Shown here in pieces: positions 43,450-52,075 of a DNA stretch of 64,000 bases. The notes beneath the pieces are model-generated. The model ran no database searches and was not told where the DNA came from. It saw only the letters and a list, made by a program, of their open reading frames with translations. The DNA comes from Allomuricauda sp. (lineage in GTDB: Bacteria; Bacteroidota; Bacteroidia; Flavobacteriales; Flavobacteriaceae), in the NCBI GenBank assembly GCA_030148335.1, contig JASBTQ010000032.1:124001-188000 (forward strand), in the 5' to 3' direction. Made by a program: the position numbers and the translations under genes. The first letter of the stretch is position 1; every line of letters starts with the position of its first letter.

Positions 43450-44505
43450 ATGAAGATTAAAAAGGAGGTTACCATCTATGATCTCGCCAAAGAATTGAAC
43501 TATTCCCCCTCGACGATTTCAAGAGCTTTGAACAACCATAAAAGCATCAGTAAGAAAACAATCAAGCTGATCAAAGAGGCTGCGGAGGAAATGGGGTACC
43601 GCCCCAACAATTTGGCCGCGGGTCTCAGGAACAATAAAAGCAATACCATAGGAGTGCTAATCTCCCGGATAAATCGACCCTTTATGGCCTCCTTGATCAG
43701 TGGTATCGAGGAAACCGCGCGAAAGGCGGGGTACAATGTGCTGATCAGCCAGTCCAACGATATGTATGAAAATGAGGTGAGCAACTGCAATGCACTATAT
43801 GACAGCAGAATCACAGGGCTTATCGTTTCCCTATCCATGGAAACAGTGGACATGGCCCATTTTCAAAAATTTATAGATCAGGGGATTCCCATTGTCTTTG
43901 TGGATAGGGTGCCGGACAATTTCAATTCGTACAAAGTAGTGATAGACAACTATACTGCGGGATACTCGGCCACCAAACATTTGATAGACCAAGGGTGTAC
44001 CAGAATTGCACATTTTGCGGGCGCGCAGCACAGGAACATCTATGAGGAAAGGAAAAAGGGCTATCTGGATGCGCTACGGGAATCTGGCCTGCCCATTAGG
44101 GACGAACTCATCATCCATTTTAAGACCTTGAGTTTTGAGGAAGGGAACAAGGCCACCAAAAAACTTTTGAAAATGCCCGAACCACCCGACGGTATATTTT
44201 CTGCAAACGACACGGCAGCCGTGAGTGCCATTATGTGCGCAAAAAAAATGGGAGTGGAGGTCCCCCAAGAACTGGCCGTGATAGGGTTCAATGACGACCC
44301 GATAGCTTCGATCATGCAACCTTCCCTGTCCACCGTATCGCACCCGGCCAGTAAAATGGGAGCCATTTCGGCCAAGCGCATCCTGAACCATTCCGGACAT
44401 AATTATGATGCCGATCTCACGGAGATAACGGTCCTTGGTACGGAGATCATTGTAAGGGACTCCTCACTGAAGAAAGCCAAGATGCTCCATTCCAAGACCA
44501 GTTGA
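43450..44505 (+). CDS. LacI-family transcriptional regulator of the xylan/glucuronate locus
   Basis: A 351-aa regulator. The N-terminal LacI helix-turn-helix (TIYDLAKELNYSPSTISRALN) and hinge helix (RPNNLAAGLRNNKS, with the leucine that intercalates at a central CG) are followed by a periplasmic-binding-protein-like effector domain (IGVLISRINRPF ... FSANDTAAVSAIMCAKKMG ... VIGFNDDPIASIMQPSLSTV). Its gene lies between xylB and uxaC, and three matching palindromes lie upstream of xylB, between uxaC and GH67, and upstream of GH10. Inferred: repressor released by a xylose-, xylo-oligosaccharide- or glucuronate-derived effector. Confidence 0.92.
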   Translation: MKIKKEVTIYDLAKELNYSPSTISRALNNHKSISKKTIKLIKEAAEEMGYRPNNLAAGLRNNKSNTIGVLISRINRPFMASLISGIEETARKAGYNVLISQSNDMYENEVSNCNALYDSRITGLIVSLSMETVDMAHFQKFIDQGIPIVFVDRVPDNFNSYKVVIDNYTAGYSATKHLIDQGCTRIAHFAGAQHRNIYEERKKGYLDALRESGLPIRDELIIHFKTLSFEEGNKATKKLLKMPEPPDGIFSANDTAAVSAIMCAKKMGVEVPQELAVIGFNDDPIASIMQPSLSTVSHPASKMGAISAKRILNHSGHNYDADLTEITVLGTEIIVRDSSLKKAKMLHSKTS

Positions 44506-44536
44506 GACGATCAAGTAAGGAGCGCTGCCCACTTTA

Positions 44537-45967
44537 TCAATTTTCCAAAGAGACTTTTTCCATATAACTGGGAAACTGGAAAAAATCCTTGGCATTGTGG
44601 TAGGTGATGTCGCTTACAATTTTCCCGATCCATTCCATATCGTTCGGCAAAAGACCGGCCTTGATGTCGTTGCCCAGCACATTGCAGAGGATCCTTCTGT
44701 AATATTCATGCCGTGGGAAGGATAGGAAACTCCTACTGTCCGTCAACATCCCAACGGAACAGCTCAACAGTCCCATATTGGAAAGGGCGTTCAACTGATT
44801 GGTGATGCCATCCATTTGATCGAGGAACCACCACGCCGCCCCAAACTGAACCTTGCCCTTTATGCCATCCCCGTTGAAGTTGCCCGCCATGGTGGCAAAC
44901 AGTTCATTGTCATTGGGGTTGGAGTTGTAGAGCACGGTCTTTGGAAGATGGCCTTTGTTGTTCAGTTTGTTCAACAGACCGGCCAATTGTTCCGCTTGCT
45001 GGAAATCACCTATGCTATCCACCCCCGCATTGAAGCCGACCTTGGACAATATGACCTCGTTGGTGTCCCGGATGGGCCCCAAATGGAGCTGCATGGTCCA
45101 ATTTTTCTCCGTGTAGAGACCGCCCAAAAGGCCAAGGACGGCAGATTTGTATTGAGCCACCTCTTTTTTGGAGATGGTCCCGCCCTTCAGACGGTCCGAC
45201 AGAATGTTATTGATTTCCGCCTCGGTAAAATCCATGGCATAAGCGTGTGGAAGGCCATGGTCTGAAAGTCGGCAACCATTTTTATGAAAATATTCCACCC
45301 TTTTCTTGATGGCTAGTCCCAAAGTTTCAAAATCGGTGATTTTGATATCGGTGATCTTGGAAAGTGATGACAGGTAGTCGATAAATGCTGCGCCTTCAAT
45401 AGTGATCAGTCCGTCTGGCCTGAAAGTGGGGAGCACCTTCACGGGCCACCCAGATCCAGCAAGGTTCCTGTGATGGTCCAAGCTGTCCAAAGGGTCATCC
45501 GTAGTGCAGACCACCTCAACGTTCATCCTTTGTACCAGGCCACGTGCCGAATAATCCTCCAAACCAAGTTTGGCGTTGCATTCTTCGTATATTTTTCCTG
45601 CAGTCTTGGGGGTCAAAAGGTCACCGATCCCAAAATAACGGCTAAGTTCCAAGTGGGTCCAGTGGTATAGGGGGTTTCGAAGGGCATAGGGAACAGTTTC
45701 TGCCCATTTATTGAATTTTTCACTGTCCGGTGCCTCCCCTGTTATGTATTTTTCAGGGATGCCCAGGGCACGCATGGCCCTCCATTTATAGTGGTCCCCA
45801 TCGATCCAGAGCTGGGTCATGTTTTCAAACACTCTATTCCCGGCAAGCTCCTCGGGGGGCAGATGGGAATGGTAATCTATGATGGGCTGGTTTTTTGCAT
45901 GGACGTGATAAAGTTCCTTGGCATGGTCGGTCTCCAACAAAAAATCGTCATGTATAAAGTTTTTCAT
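44537..45967 (-). CDS. uxaC: Glucuronate isomerase
   Basis: A 476-aa amidohydrolase-fold isomerase converting D-glucuronate to D-fructuronate. The metal-binding DYHSHLPPEELAGNRVFENMTQLWIDGDHYKWRAMR region is diagnostic, with RNPLYHWTHLELSRYFGI, TTDDPLDSLDHH, HLGPIRDTNE and SVGMLTDSRSFLSFPRHEYYRRILCN also matching UxaC at normal length. It is divergent from GH67-SDR-uxuA and shares an operator region with it, converging on the LacI-family gene with only 31 bp between stops and no terminator seen. Confidence 0.97.
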   Translation of the reverse strand: MKNFIHDDFLLETDHAKELYHVHAKNQPIIDYHSHLPPEELAGNRVFENMTQLWIDGDHYKWRAMRALGIPEKYITGEAPDSEKFNKWAETVPYALRNPLYHWTHLELSRYFGIGDLLTPKTAGKIYEECNAKLGLEDYSARGLVQRMNVEVVCTTDDPLDSLDHHRNLAGSGWPVKVLPTFRPDGLITIEGAAFIDYLSSLSKITDIKITDFETLGLAIKKRVEYFHKNGCRLSDHGLPHAYAMDFTEAEINNILSDRLKGGTISKKEVAQYKSAVLGLLGGLYTEKNWTMQLHLGPIRDTNEVILSKVGFNAGVDSIGDFQQAEQLAGLLNKLNNKGHLPKTVLYNSNPNDNELFATMAGNFNGDGIKGKVQFGAAWWFLDQMDGITNQLNALSNMGLLSCSVGMLTDSRSFLSFPRHEYYRRILCNVLGNDIKAGLLPNDMEWIGKIVSDITYHNAKDFFQFPSYMEKVSLEN

Positions 45968-46120
45968 ATGTCAATCTCTAAAAGGTGGATGAAAAGTATT
46001 GTGGTTGTGACAAGATAGCATTTTCTTTACTGCTCCTGTTGTTCGGACTCGTGGGAGGATTTTGGTGTTTGGCTGTTTTTTAAGCATTTGGAATCTAAGT
46101 TTTGTGTAAATTCCCATTTT

Positions 46121-46136
46121 CGGAATCGATTGCGTA
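46121..46136. promoter_or_regulatory. LacI-type operator between uxaC and the GH67 operon
   Basis: CGGAATCGATTGCGTA, identical over 16 bp to the xylB operator, in the divergent region between uxaC (start 45967) and GH67 (start 46218). A weaker look-alike (ACGCAATTGGTTGAT, 46178-46192; left half-site conserved) lies nearer GH67. Confidence 0.75.
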
Positions 46137-46217
46137 AATATTTTGTAAATCTATAAATATTTTAGTTATTTTACCGAACGCAATTGGTTGATATATAAAT
46201 TTATCAACTTCTCCATT

Positions 46218-48413
46218 ATGAACTTTCAACTGATGAAACTTACCAAGAAAACAAGAGCGGCCTACTTAGTTGGTTTGTTGCTTTTGCTGTTCAATATGTC
46301 ATTTTCCATGGACAATGGCTACAACCTTTGGTTGAATTACACTAAAATCGATGATGCGTCCCTTTTGGAAACCTACAGGAACCAGTTGCAGACCGTGTTC
46401 GTAACGGATGGTGGGGCTACTATGGATATCATCAAAAAGGAACTGGACAGGGGTCTGGGAGGGTTGTTGCAGCAAGAGGTAAGGTTTGAACCAAACCCTA
46501 CCTTCCAAAATCAATTGATCGTTTCCCGATATGCAGATCTTGGAGAAGACCTTCGGATTTTGGTCGACCCTGCCGGTCTTACAAGTGAGGGTTATTTTAT
46601 CAGAACCATCGAAAATAAAAAACATCGTATGGTGTTGGTCACGGCCCAAACGGACATTGGACTGCTCTATGGGACCTTTCATTTTCTCCGTATCCTTCAA
46701 ATGCACCAAGCATTGGATGACTTACAAGTGGTGGAGTCTCCCAAAGTGGATATCCGCATGCTGAACCATTGGGACAATCTCGACCGCACCGTTGAAAGAG
46801 GATATGCCGGGTTTTCCATCTGGAACTGGCATACGCTGCCCGATTACATAGACCAACGCTATATCGACTATGCCAGGGCCAATGCCTCAATAGGAATCAA
46901 TGGCACGGCACTGACCAACGTCAATGCCAATGGGCTGGTCTTGACACCGCATTATCTGGAAAAGGTCAAGGCATTGGCCGATGTGTTCCGTCCCTACGGA
47001 CTAAAGGTTTATCTCACGGCAAGATTTTCCGCACCTATTGAAATAGGTGGCCTGAAGACTGCCGATCCCTTAGATGCCGACGTGATCCAATGGTGGAAGG
47101 ACAAAACCAAGGAAATTTATGACCTGATTCCTGATTTTGGTGGCTTTCTGGTCAAGGCAAACTCAGAAGGACAGCCTGGACCGCAAAATTACGGACGCAC
47201 CCATTTGGATGGGGCCAACCTATTGGCAGATGCCCTAAAGCCCCATGAGGGAGTGGTCATCTGGCGCGCTTTTGTATATTCTGAACATGATGATACGGAC
47301 CGGGCCAAACAGGCCTATAGCGAATTTGTTCCCGATGATGGAAAATATCGTGACAATGTATTGATCCAAGTGAAGAACGGTGCCATTGACTTTCAGCCGA
47401 GGGAACCTTTTCATCCCATGTTCGGTGCCATGCCAAACACTCCACAGATGATGGAGTTTCAAATCACCAAGGAATATTTGGGCTTTGCCACACACCTTGT
47501 CTATTTGCCCAAGCTTTTTGAAGAGGTACTCCAGAGCGATACCTATCAAAAAGGAAAAGGATCTACGGTTGCCAAGGTCGTCGATGGTTCCCTGAACAAT
47601 AAAAAAGTGACAGGAATGGCAGGGGTTGCCAACATTGGAACGGACGCCAATTGGACCGGACACCCTTTCGGGCAGGCAGACTGGTATGGTTTCGGACGGT
47701 TGGCATGGAATCCTTACCTTGATTCGGGATCTATTGCCGAAGAGTGGCTGCGCTGCACTTTCACCAACAATGAAAACTTTGTGGAGCCCGTGAGGGAAAT
47801 TCTACTGGAATCCAGGGAAGCCGTGGTCAACTACATGAACCCGTTGGGATTGCACCATATGTTCGATACGGGTCATCATTATGGCCCTGGACCTTGGGTG
47901 GACAATCTTTCCAGACCGGAATGGAATCCTGTATACTATCATAAAGCAGATGAAGAAGGCATTGGTTTTGACAGGACCAAGACAGGCAGCGATGCCCTAT
48001 CCCAATATGCACCTGAGCTAAGGGAGAAATTTGGCAACTTGGAAACGTGTCCCGAGGAATACCTCCTATGGTTCCATCACTTGCCATGGGATTACCAGCT
48101 AAAGAATGGAAGAACACTATGGGATGGTTTGGGAATCAAATACCAGCAAGGAGTTGACCAAGTCAGGGATATGATAAAAACTTGGGAGAACATGAAGCCC
48201 TTTGTGGATCAATATAGGCACAATCAAGTAAGCATGTTATTGGGTATACAACTCAAGGAGGCCAAATGGTGGCGGGATGCCTGTATGCTGTATTTTCAAA
48301 CATTCTCAAAAATGGATTTTCCAAAGGAAATGGAAAAGCCGGAGAATACCCTCGAACATTACAAATCATTACAGTTTCCATTCGCTCCGGGAATCCGGCC
48401 CACATGGAATTAA
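46218..48413 (+). CDS. Alpha-glucuronidase, glycoside hydrolase family 67
   Basis: A 731-aa enzyme from the ATG at 46218 (ATG at 46233 is also possible; a TTG at 46188 is unlikely). It releases glucuronic or 4-O-methylglucuronic acid from the terminal xylose of aldouronic acids. A signal peptide (LVGLLLLLFNMSFS) points to the periplasm. GH67 landmarks: MLNHWDNLDRTVERGYAG, VKANSEGQPGPQNYGRTH (probable acid Glu), KNGAIDFQPREP and MMEFQITKEYLG (probable base Asp/Glu pair), and HHYGPGPWVDN with WFHHLPWDYQLKNGRTLWD. First gene of the rightward GH67-SDR-uxuA-GH43 operon; the downstream enzymes consume the glucuronate released. Confidence 0.95.
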   Translation: MNFQLMKLTKKTRAAYLVGLLLLLFNMSFSMDNGYNLWLNYTKIDDASLLETYRNQLQTVFVTDGGATMDIIKKELDRGLGGLLQQEVRFEPNPTFQNQLIVSRYADLGEDLRILVDPAGLTSEGYFIRTIENKKHRMVLVTAQTDIGLLYGTFHFLRILQMHQALDDLQVVESPKVDIRMLNHWDNLDRTVERGYAGFSIWNWHTLPDYIDQRYIDYARANASIGINGTALTNVNANGLVLTPHYLEKVKALADVFRPYGLKVYLTARFSAPIEIGGLKTADPLDADVIQWWKDKTKEIYDLIPDFGGFLVKANSEGQPGPQNYGRTHLDGANLLADALKPHEGVVIWRAFVYSEHDDTDRAKQAYSEFVPDDGKYRDNVLIQVKNGAIDFQPREPFHPMFGAMPNTPQMMEFQITKEYLGFATHLVYLPKLFEEVLQSDTYQKGKGSTVAKVVDGSLNNKKVTGMAGVANIGTDANWTGHPFGQADWYGFGRLAWNPYLDSGSIAEEWLRCTFTNNENFVEPVREILLESREAVVNYMNPLGLHHMFDTGHHYGPGPWVDNLSRPEWNPVYYHKADEEGIGFDRTKTGSDALSQYAPELREKFGNLETCPEEYLLWFHHLPWDYQLKNGRTLWDGLGIKYQQGVDQVRDMIKTWENMKPFVDQYRHNQVSMLLGIQLKEAKWWRDACMLYFQTFSKMDFPKEMEKPENTLEHYKSLQFPFAPGIRPTWN

Positions 48414-48430
48414 TTTTCAGAGAAAAATTG

Positions 48431-49171
48431 ATGGACAAAAAAATAGCCATAGTTACAGGGGGCAACTCAGGATTGGGCCTTGCCACTGCCAAAAAGTTTT
48501 GCGAAAAAGGCATAAGGACATACATCCTGGGAAGGAACAGGGAAAAAACGGAGCGGGCCTGCGCCGAAATAGGCCCAAATGCCGTTCCCGTCATCATGGA
48601 CCTCACCCATTTTGAAGGGATTCCGGCCATGGTCGATGACATTTTCAAGAAAGAGGGGCAGATAGACATTTTGGTCAACAATGCGGGCATCAATATGAAA
48701 AAAGACTTTGTGGAGGTGACCGATACTGAGTTTGAAGAAGTAATGCGGACCAATGTGTCCAGTGTTTTTTCCATCAGTAGGGAAGTGGTCAAAAAAATGA
48801 AGCAAAGGAATGGTGGGAGCATCATCAACATCAGTTCCATGGCGGCACAGTACGGGATGCCCAAAGTGATCGCCTATTCGGCCAGCAAGACCGCCATAGA
48901 GGGTATGACCCGGGCCATGGCCGTGGAACTGGCGGAACATGGGATACGGGTAAATTGTATCGCACCAGGTTTCATCAAGACCGAAATGACCGCTAAGGCA
49001 CTCGACTCCGATCTGGAACGGAAGGCCAAAGTATTTTCACGGACACCTATGGGTAAGATGGGGGCGCCCGAGGACATTGCGGAAGCCGTTTATTTTTTTG
49101 CTTCGGATGCATCAAAATTTGCGACAGGGAGCGTACTCCCCATTGATGGCGGCAATAGTATAGGATTTTGA
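48431..49171 (+). CDS. SDR-family oxidoreductase, probable fructuronate reductase (UxuB substitute)
   Basis: A 246-aa classical SDR from the ATG at 48431; an alternative ATG at 48404 would overlap the GH67 stop. TGGNSGLG near residues 9-16, NNAG, catalytic Ser in INISSM, YSASK (Tyr-x-x-x-Lys) and the PG motif IAPGFIKTEM are intact. It resembles gluconate 5-dehydrogenase and KduD-like sugar dehydrogenases. Between GH67 and uxuA it fills the step from fructuronate to mannonate normally done by UxuB, which is not present in the window. The assignment of the reaction is from context. Confidence 0.85.
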   Translation: MDKKIAIVTGGNSGLGLATAKKFCEKGIRTYILGRNREKTERACAEIGPNAVPVIMDLTHFEGIPAMVDDIFKKEGQIDILVNNAGINMKKDFVEVTDTEFEEVMRTNVSSVFSISREVVKKMKQRNGGSIINISSMAAQYGMPKVIAYSASKTAIEGMTRAMAVELAEHGIRVNCIAPGFIKTEMTAKALDSDLERKAKVFSRTPMGKMGAPEDIAEAVYFFASDASKFATGSVLPIDGGNSIGF

Positions 49172-49188
49172 ACACTGAGGAACAACAT

Positions 49189-50370
49189 ATGATCAAAATG
49201 CAACAGACCATGCGATGGTATGGTCCCCAGGATGGGGTATCCCTTCGGGATATCAAGGAATCCGGTGTCACGGGAATTGTTACGGCCTTGCACCAAATTC
49301 CAGTCGGAGAAGTTTGGGAGGTGAAAGATATCCAAGAACGGCAACAGATCATCCGAAGCGAAGGTATGGAATGGACCGTGGTTGAGAGTTTGCCCGTTCA
49401 CGAAGATATCAAAAGACGAGGGGGAGACCACGAGCAATACATTTTGAACTATAAAAAGAGCTTGCGAAACCTTGCCGAGTGTGGTATCAAGGTGGTCACT
49501 TACAACTTTATGCCCATTTTGGACTGGGTGCGCACGGACCATGCCTATACCAATCCCGATGGCACCAAGGCATTGTTGTTCGATGAGACAGCCTTTATAT
49601 TTTTTGACGTGTATCTGCTGAAAAGACCCGGAGCAATCGACGGTTACACCAAGGAACAATTGGATGAGGCCAAGGCCTACGGAGACACATTGGATGAGTT
49701 GAAAAAGGAAAAACTCTTCAAAAATGTGTTGTTGGGATTGCCCGGCAGCGATGAAAGCTTCACGCCTGAAAAGATTTTGGATCTATTGAACGCTTATAAG
49801 GGTATCGATGATGAAGCCCTGAGAAGGAACCTGATCCATTTTCTTTCCGAAATTGCTCCTGTGGCACAAGAACTTGGGTTGAAATTGGCCATACACCCCG
49901 ATGACCCTCCTTTTTCGGTACTGGGACTTCCTCGGGTAGTATCCACGGAAAAGGATATCGCAGAAATTTTATCGGCAGTTCCGGAAAACGCCAATGGACT
50001 TTGTTATTGTACTGGTTCTTTGGGAGCACAACCCTACAACAATTTGGTTCGGATTATAGATGAACACGGAGATCGCATCCATTTTTTGCATTTGCGGAAT
50101 GTAAAGAGAGAGAATGGAAAACGGTTTAGGGAATCGGAGCATTTGAATGGGGACAATCCCATGGAGGAAATCATCGAAAAGCTCTTGCTGTTGATGAACA
50201 AGAACAAAACGGCACTTCCTATGAGACCCGACCACGGATTTCTGCACTCTTTTGAGGGCAAGGAAAAGTACCCAGGCTATTCGCTGATTGGAAGACTTAA
50301 GGGTTTGGCCGAAATACGAGGATTGGAACTTGGAATTTCCTATAAATTGAAACCATCAAAAGCAAAATGA
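49189..50370 (+). CDS. uxuA: Mannonate dehydratase
   Basis: A 393-aa enzyme dehydrating D-mannonate to 2-keto-3-deoxygluconate. The N-terminus (MRWYGPQDGVSLRDIKESGVTGIVTALHQIPVGEVW, read in pieces) is the UxuA signature, and YNFMPILDWVRTD, IHPDDPPFSVLGLPRVV, LCYCTGSLG, FLHLRNV and MRPDHGFL hold the metal ligands. ATG 49189 is used; ATG 49198 fits the family N-terminus equally well, and an upstream TTG is unlikely. It starts 17 bp after the SDR stop and overlaps the following GH43 gene by 4 bp (ATGA), so translation is coupled. Confidence 0.96.
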   Translation: MIKMQQTMRWYGPQDGVSLRDIKESGVTGIVTALHQIPVGEVWEVKDIQERQQIIRSEGMEWTVVESLPVHEDIKRRGGDHEQYILNYKKSLRNLAECGIKVVTYNFMPILDWVRTDHAYTNPDGTKALLFDETAFIFFDVYLLKRPGAIDGYTKEQLDEAKAYGDTLDELKKEKLFKNVLLGLPGSDESFTPEKILDLLNAYKGIDDEALRRNLIHFLSEIAPVAQELGLKLAIHPDDPPFSVLGLPRVVSTEKDIAEILSAVPENANGLCYCTGSLGAQPYNNLVRIIDEHGDRIHFLHLRNVKRENGKRFRESEHLNGDNPMEEIIEKLLLLMNKNKTALPMRPDHGFLHSFEGKEKYPGYSLIGRLKGLAEIRGLELGISYKLKPSKAK

Positions 50371-52052
50371 AGAAAATAGTTTTACTCCCGCTGGTCTTAC
50401 TGCTATTGCTAAGCCCCAAGGACACAAAGGCCCAATCGACCACTATCGTAAATCCTATACTGACCGGATTTTACCCAGATCCAAGCATCGTAAAGGTTGA
50501 TGCTGACTATTATTTGGTCAATTCCACTTTTTCCTACTTTCCGGGTATTCCGGTTATGCACAGTAAGGACCTTAAAAACTGGAAGCAGATTGGTAACGTT
50601 ATCCATCGTCCATCGCAAATGGATTTTATGGGTGAACGGATGACTCGGGGATTGTTTGCCCCTGCCATTAGTTATTACAAAGGGATATTTTATGTCAGTT
50701 GCACCGATATCGATAATGTGGGAAATTTTGTGGTGACGGCGACGGACCCTGCTGGACCTTGGAGCGACCCTGTTCGACTTCCAGAAGTCAGGGGAATCGA
50801 TCCGTCCATCTATTTTGACAAAGATACCGACAAGGCATACATCCTTTATAATAGTGATGCCCCGGATAACAAACCACTGTATTCCGGGCACAGGACCATC
50901 AGGATGTATGAGTTTGATTATAAAAACCTGAAAGTTGTTGGTGAAGAAACACAACTGGTGAACGGGGGAGTGGACATTTCGCAAAAACCGGTTTGGATAG
51001 AAGGTCCGCACATTTGGAAAAGAAACGGCTGGTATTATCTGTACGCAGCGGAAGGAGGCACTTCGGTCAACCACTCCGAGGTGGTTTTCAGGAGCAAATC
51101 TCCAAAAGGCCCTTATGTGGCCTACGAGAACAATCCCATCCTTACCCAAAGGCATTTGCCGGAAGACCGGGACAATCCCGTGACCTCCACAGGTCATGCG
51201 CAATTTGTGGAAGGACCGGATGGGAAAACCTATTCCATTTTTCTGGCCGTAAGACCCTATGAAGGGGATTATTACAACACCGGGCGCGAAACATTCATTG
51301 CTCCCATCGAATGGAAAAACGACTGGCCCCATTTTGATTTGGGCGGAGAAGAAGTAAAATACGCCTATGAGGTCAATTATAAGGAAATACCGCAGGAAGG
51401 AGCTTTGCCGCAATCGGGGAATTTTGAGTACACCTTGGACCTTAAAAAAGGATTGGACCCTTCATTGCTTTTTATGCGTACTGTGGACAGTGCTTCCTTT
51501 TCCATTTCAAAAAAGAACGGATTGATCCTAAAACTAAAACCAGAGACCATTGCAGAATATGGCAACCCCTCTTTTGTGGGGAAGCGTCAGCAACATTTAT
51601 TATACAGTAGGGTGGAGACCATAATGCAGTTCAGTGCGGAGGATGAAAATGAAAAAGCGGGCTTGGTGGCCTTTCAAAACGAAGAACACTTTTATTTTCT
51701 GGCCCTATCCCAAAAAGAAGGTCAGCGGGTCATCCAACTTTATAAGAGCAACCTGGATGGTGGAGAAATGGAAGAGCTGGTTGTAGTTTCCTTAAAAGGA
51801 CAACATGATGAGATTAAACTGGCCATTGAGTCAAAGGGAGATGTGTATAGTTTCCAATATTCCATAAATGGAAAGGACTGGCAGTTGGTCAAAGATGATG
51901 TGGATGCCAAATTTCTAAGTACCAAGGAAGCGGGCGGATTTATCGGCTGCTTGTATGGAATGTATGCCACTTCATCAGGAGAAAAAGCGGATAACACCGC
52001 TTCATTCAAGTATTTAAAATATACCGGAAACGACCCTGTTTTCAGAAAATAA
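50367..52052 (+). CDS. Glycoside hydrolase family 43 beta-xylosidase/arabinofuranosidase with C-terminal beta-sandwich
   Basis: A 561-aa secreted enzyme (signal peptide ending near TKAQS). N-terminal GH43 propeller with the catalytic acids visible: Asp in FYPDPSI (base), Asp in RGIDPSI (pKa modulator), Glu in WIEGPHI (acid). Residues about 360-555 form the XylB-type beta-sandwich (GH43_C2/DUF1349-like) found in beta-xylosidases. It overlaps uxuA by 4 bp as the last gene of the operon. Expected role: trimming xylo-oligosaccharides to xylose in the periplasm. It converges with the acetylesterase gene with 23 bp between stops. Confidence 0.92.
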   Translation: MKKIVLLPLVLLLLLSPKDTKAQSTTIVNPILTGFYPDPSIVKVDADYYLVNSTFSYFPGIPVMHSKDLKNWKQIGNVIHRPSQMDFMGERMTRGLFAPAISYYKGIFYVSCTDIDNVGNFVVTATDPAGPWSDPVRLPEVRGIDPSIYFDKDTDKAYILYNSDAPDNKPLYSGHRTIRMYEFDYKNLKVVGEETQLVNGGVDISQKPVWIEGPHIWKRNGWYYLYAAEGGTSVNHSEVVFRSKSPKGPYVAYENNPILTQRHLPEDRDNPVTSTGHAQFVEGPDGKTYSIFLAVRPYEGDYYNTGRETFIAPIEWKNDWPHFDLGGEEVKYAYEVNYKEIPQEGALPQSGNFEYTLDLKKGLDPSLLFMRTVDSASFSISKKNGLILKLKPETIAEYGNPSFVGKRQQHLLYSRVETIMQFSAEDENEKAGLVAFQNEEHFYFLALSQKEGQRVIQLYKSNLDGGEMEELVVVSLKGQHDEIKLAIESKGDVYSFQYSINGKDWQLVKDDVDAKFLSTKEAGGFIGCLYGMYATSSGEKADNTASFKYLKYTGNDPVFRK

Positions 52053-52075
52053 GCGGAGCCATATCCGGTGTTGAT

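Noticed and set aside
44506-44536. Terminators expected in the very short convergent gaps at 44506-44536, 52053-52075 and 60180-60194.
   Set aside because: The gaps are 31, 23 and 15 bp and contain no stem plus T-run; the ends of these convergent transcripts probably overlap.
46188-46190. TTG as the start of GH67, giving a 741-aa protein.
   Set aside because: ATG at 46218 or 46233 precedes a normal signal peptide; the extra residues are not signal-like and the TTG overlaps a possible operator half-site.
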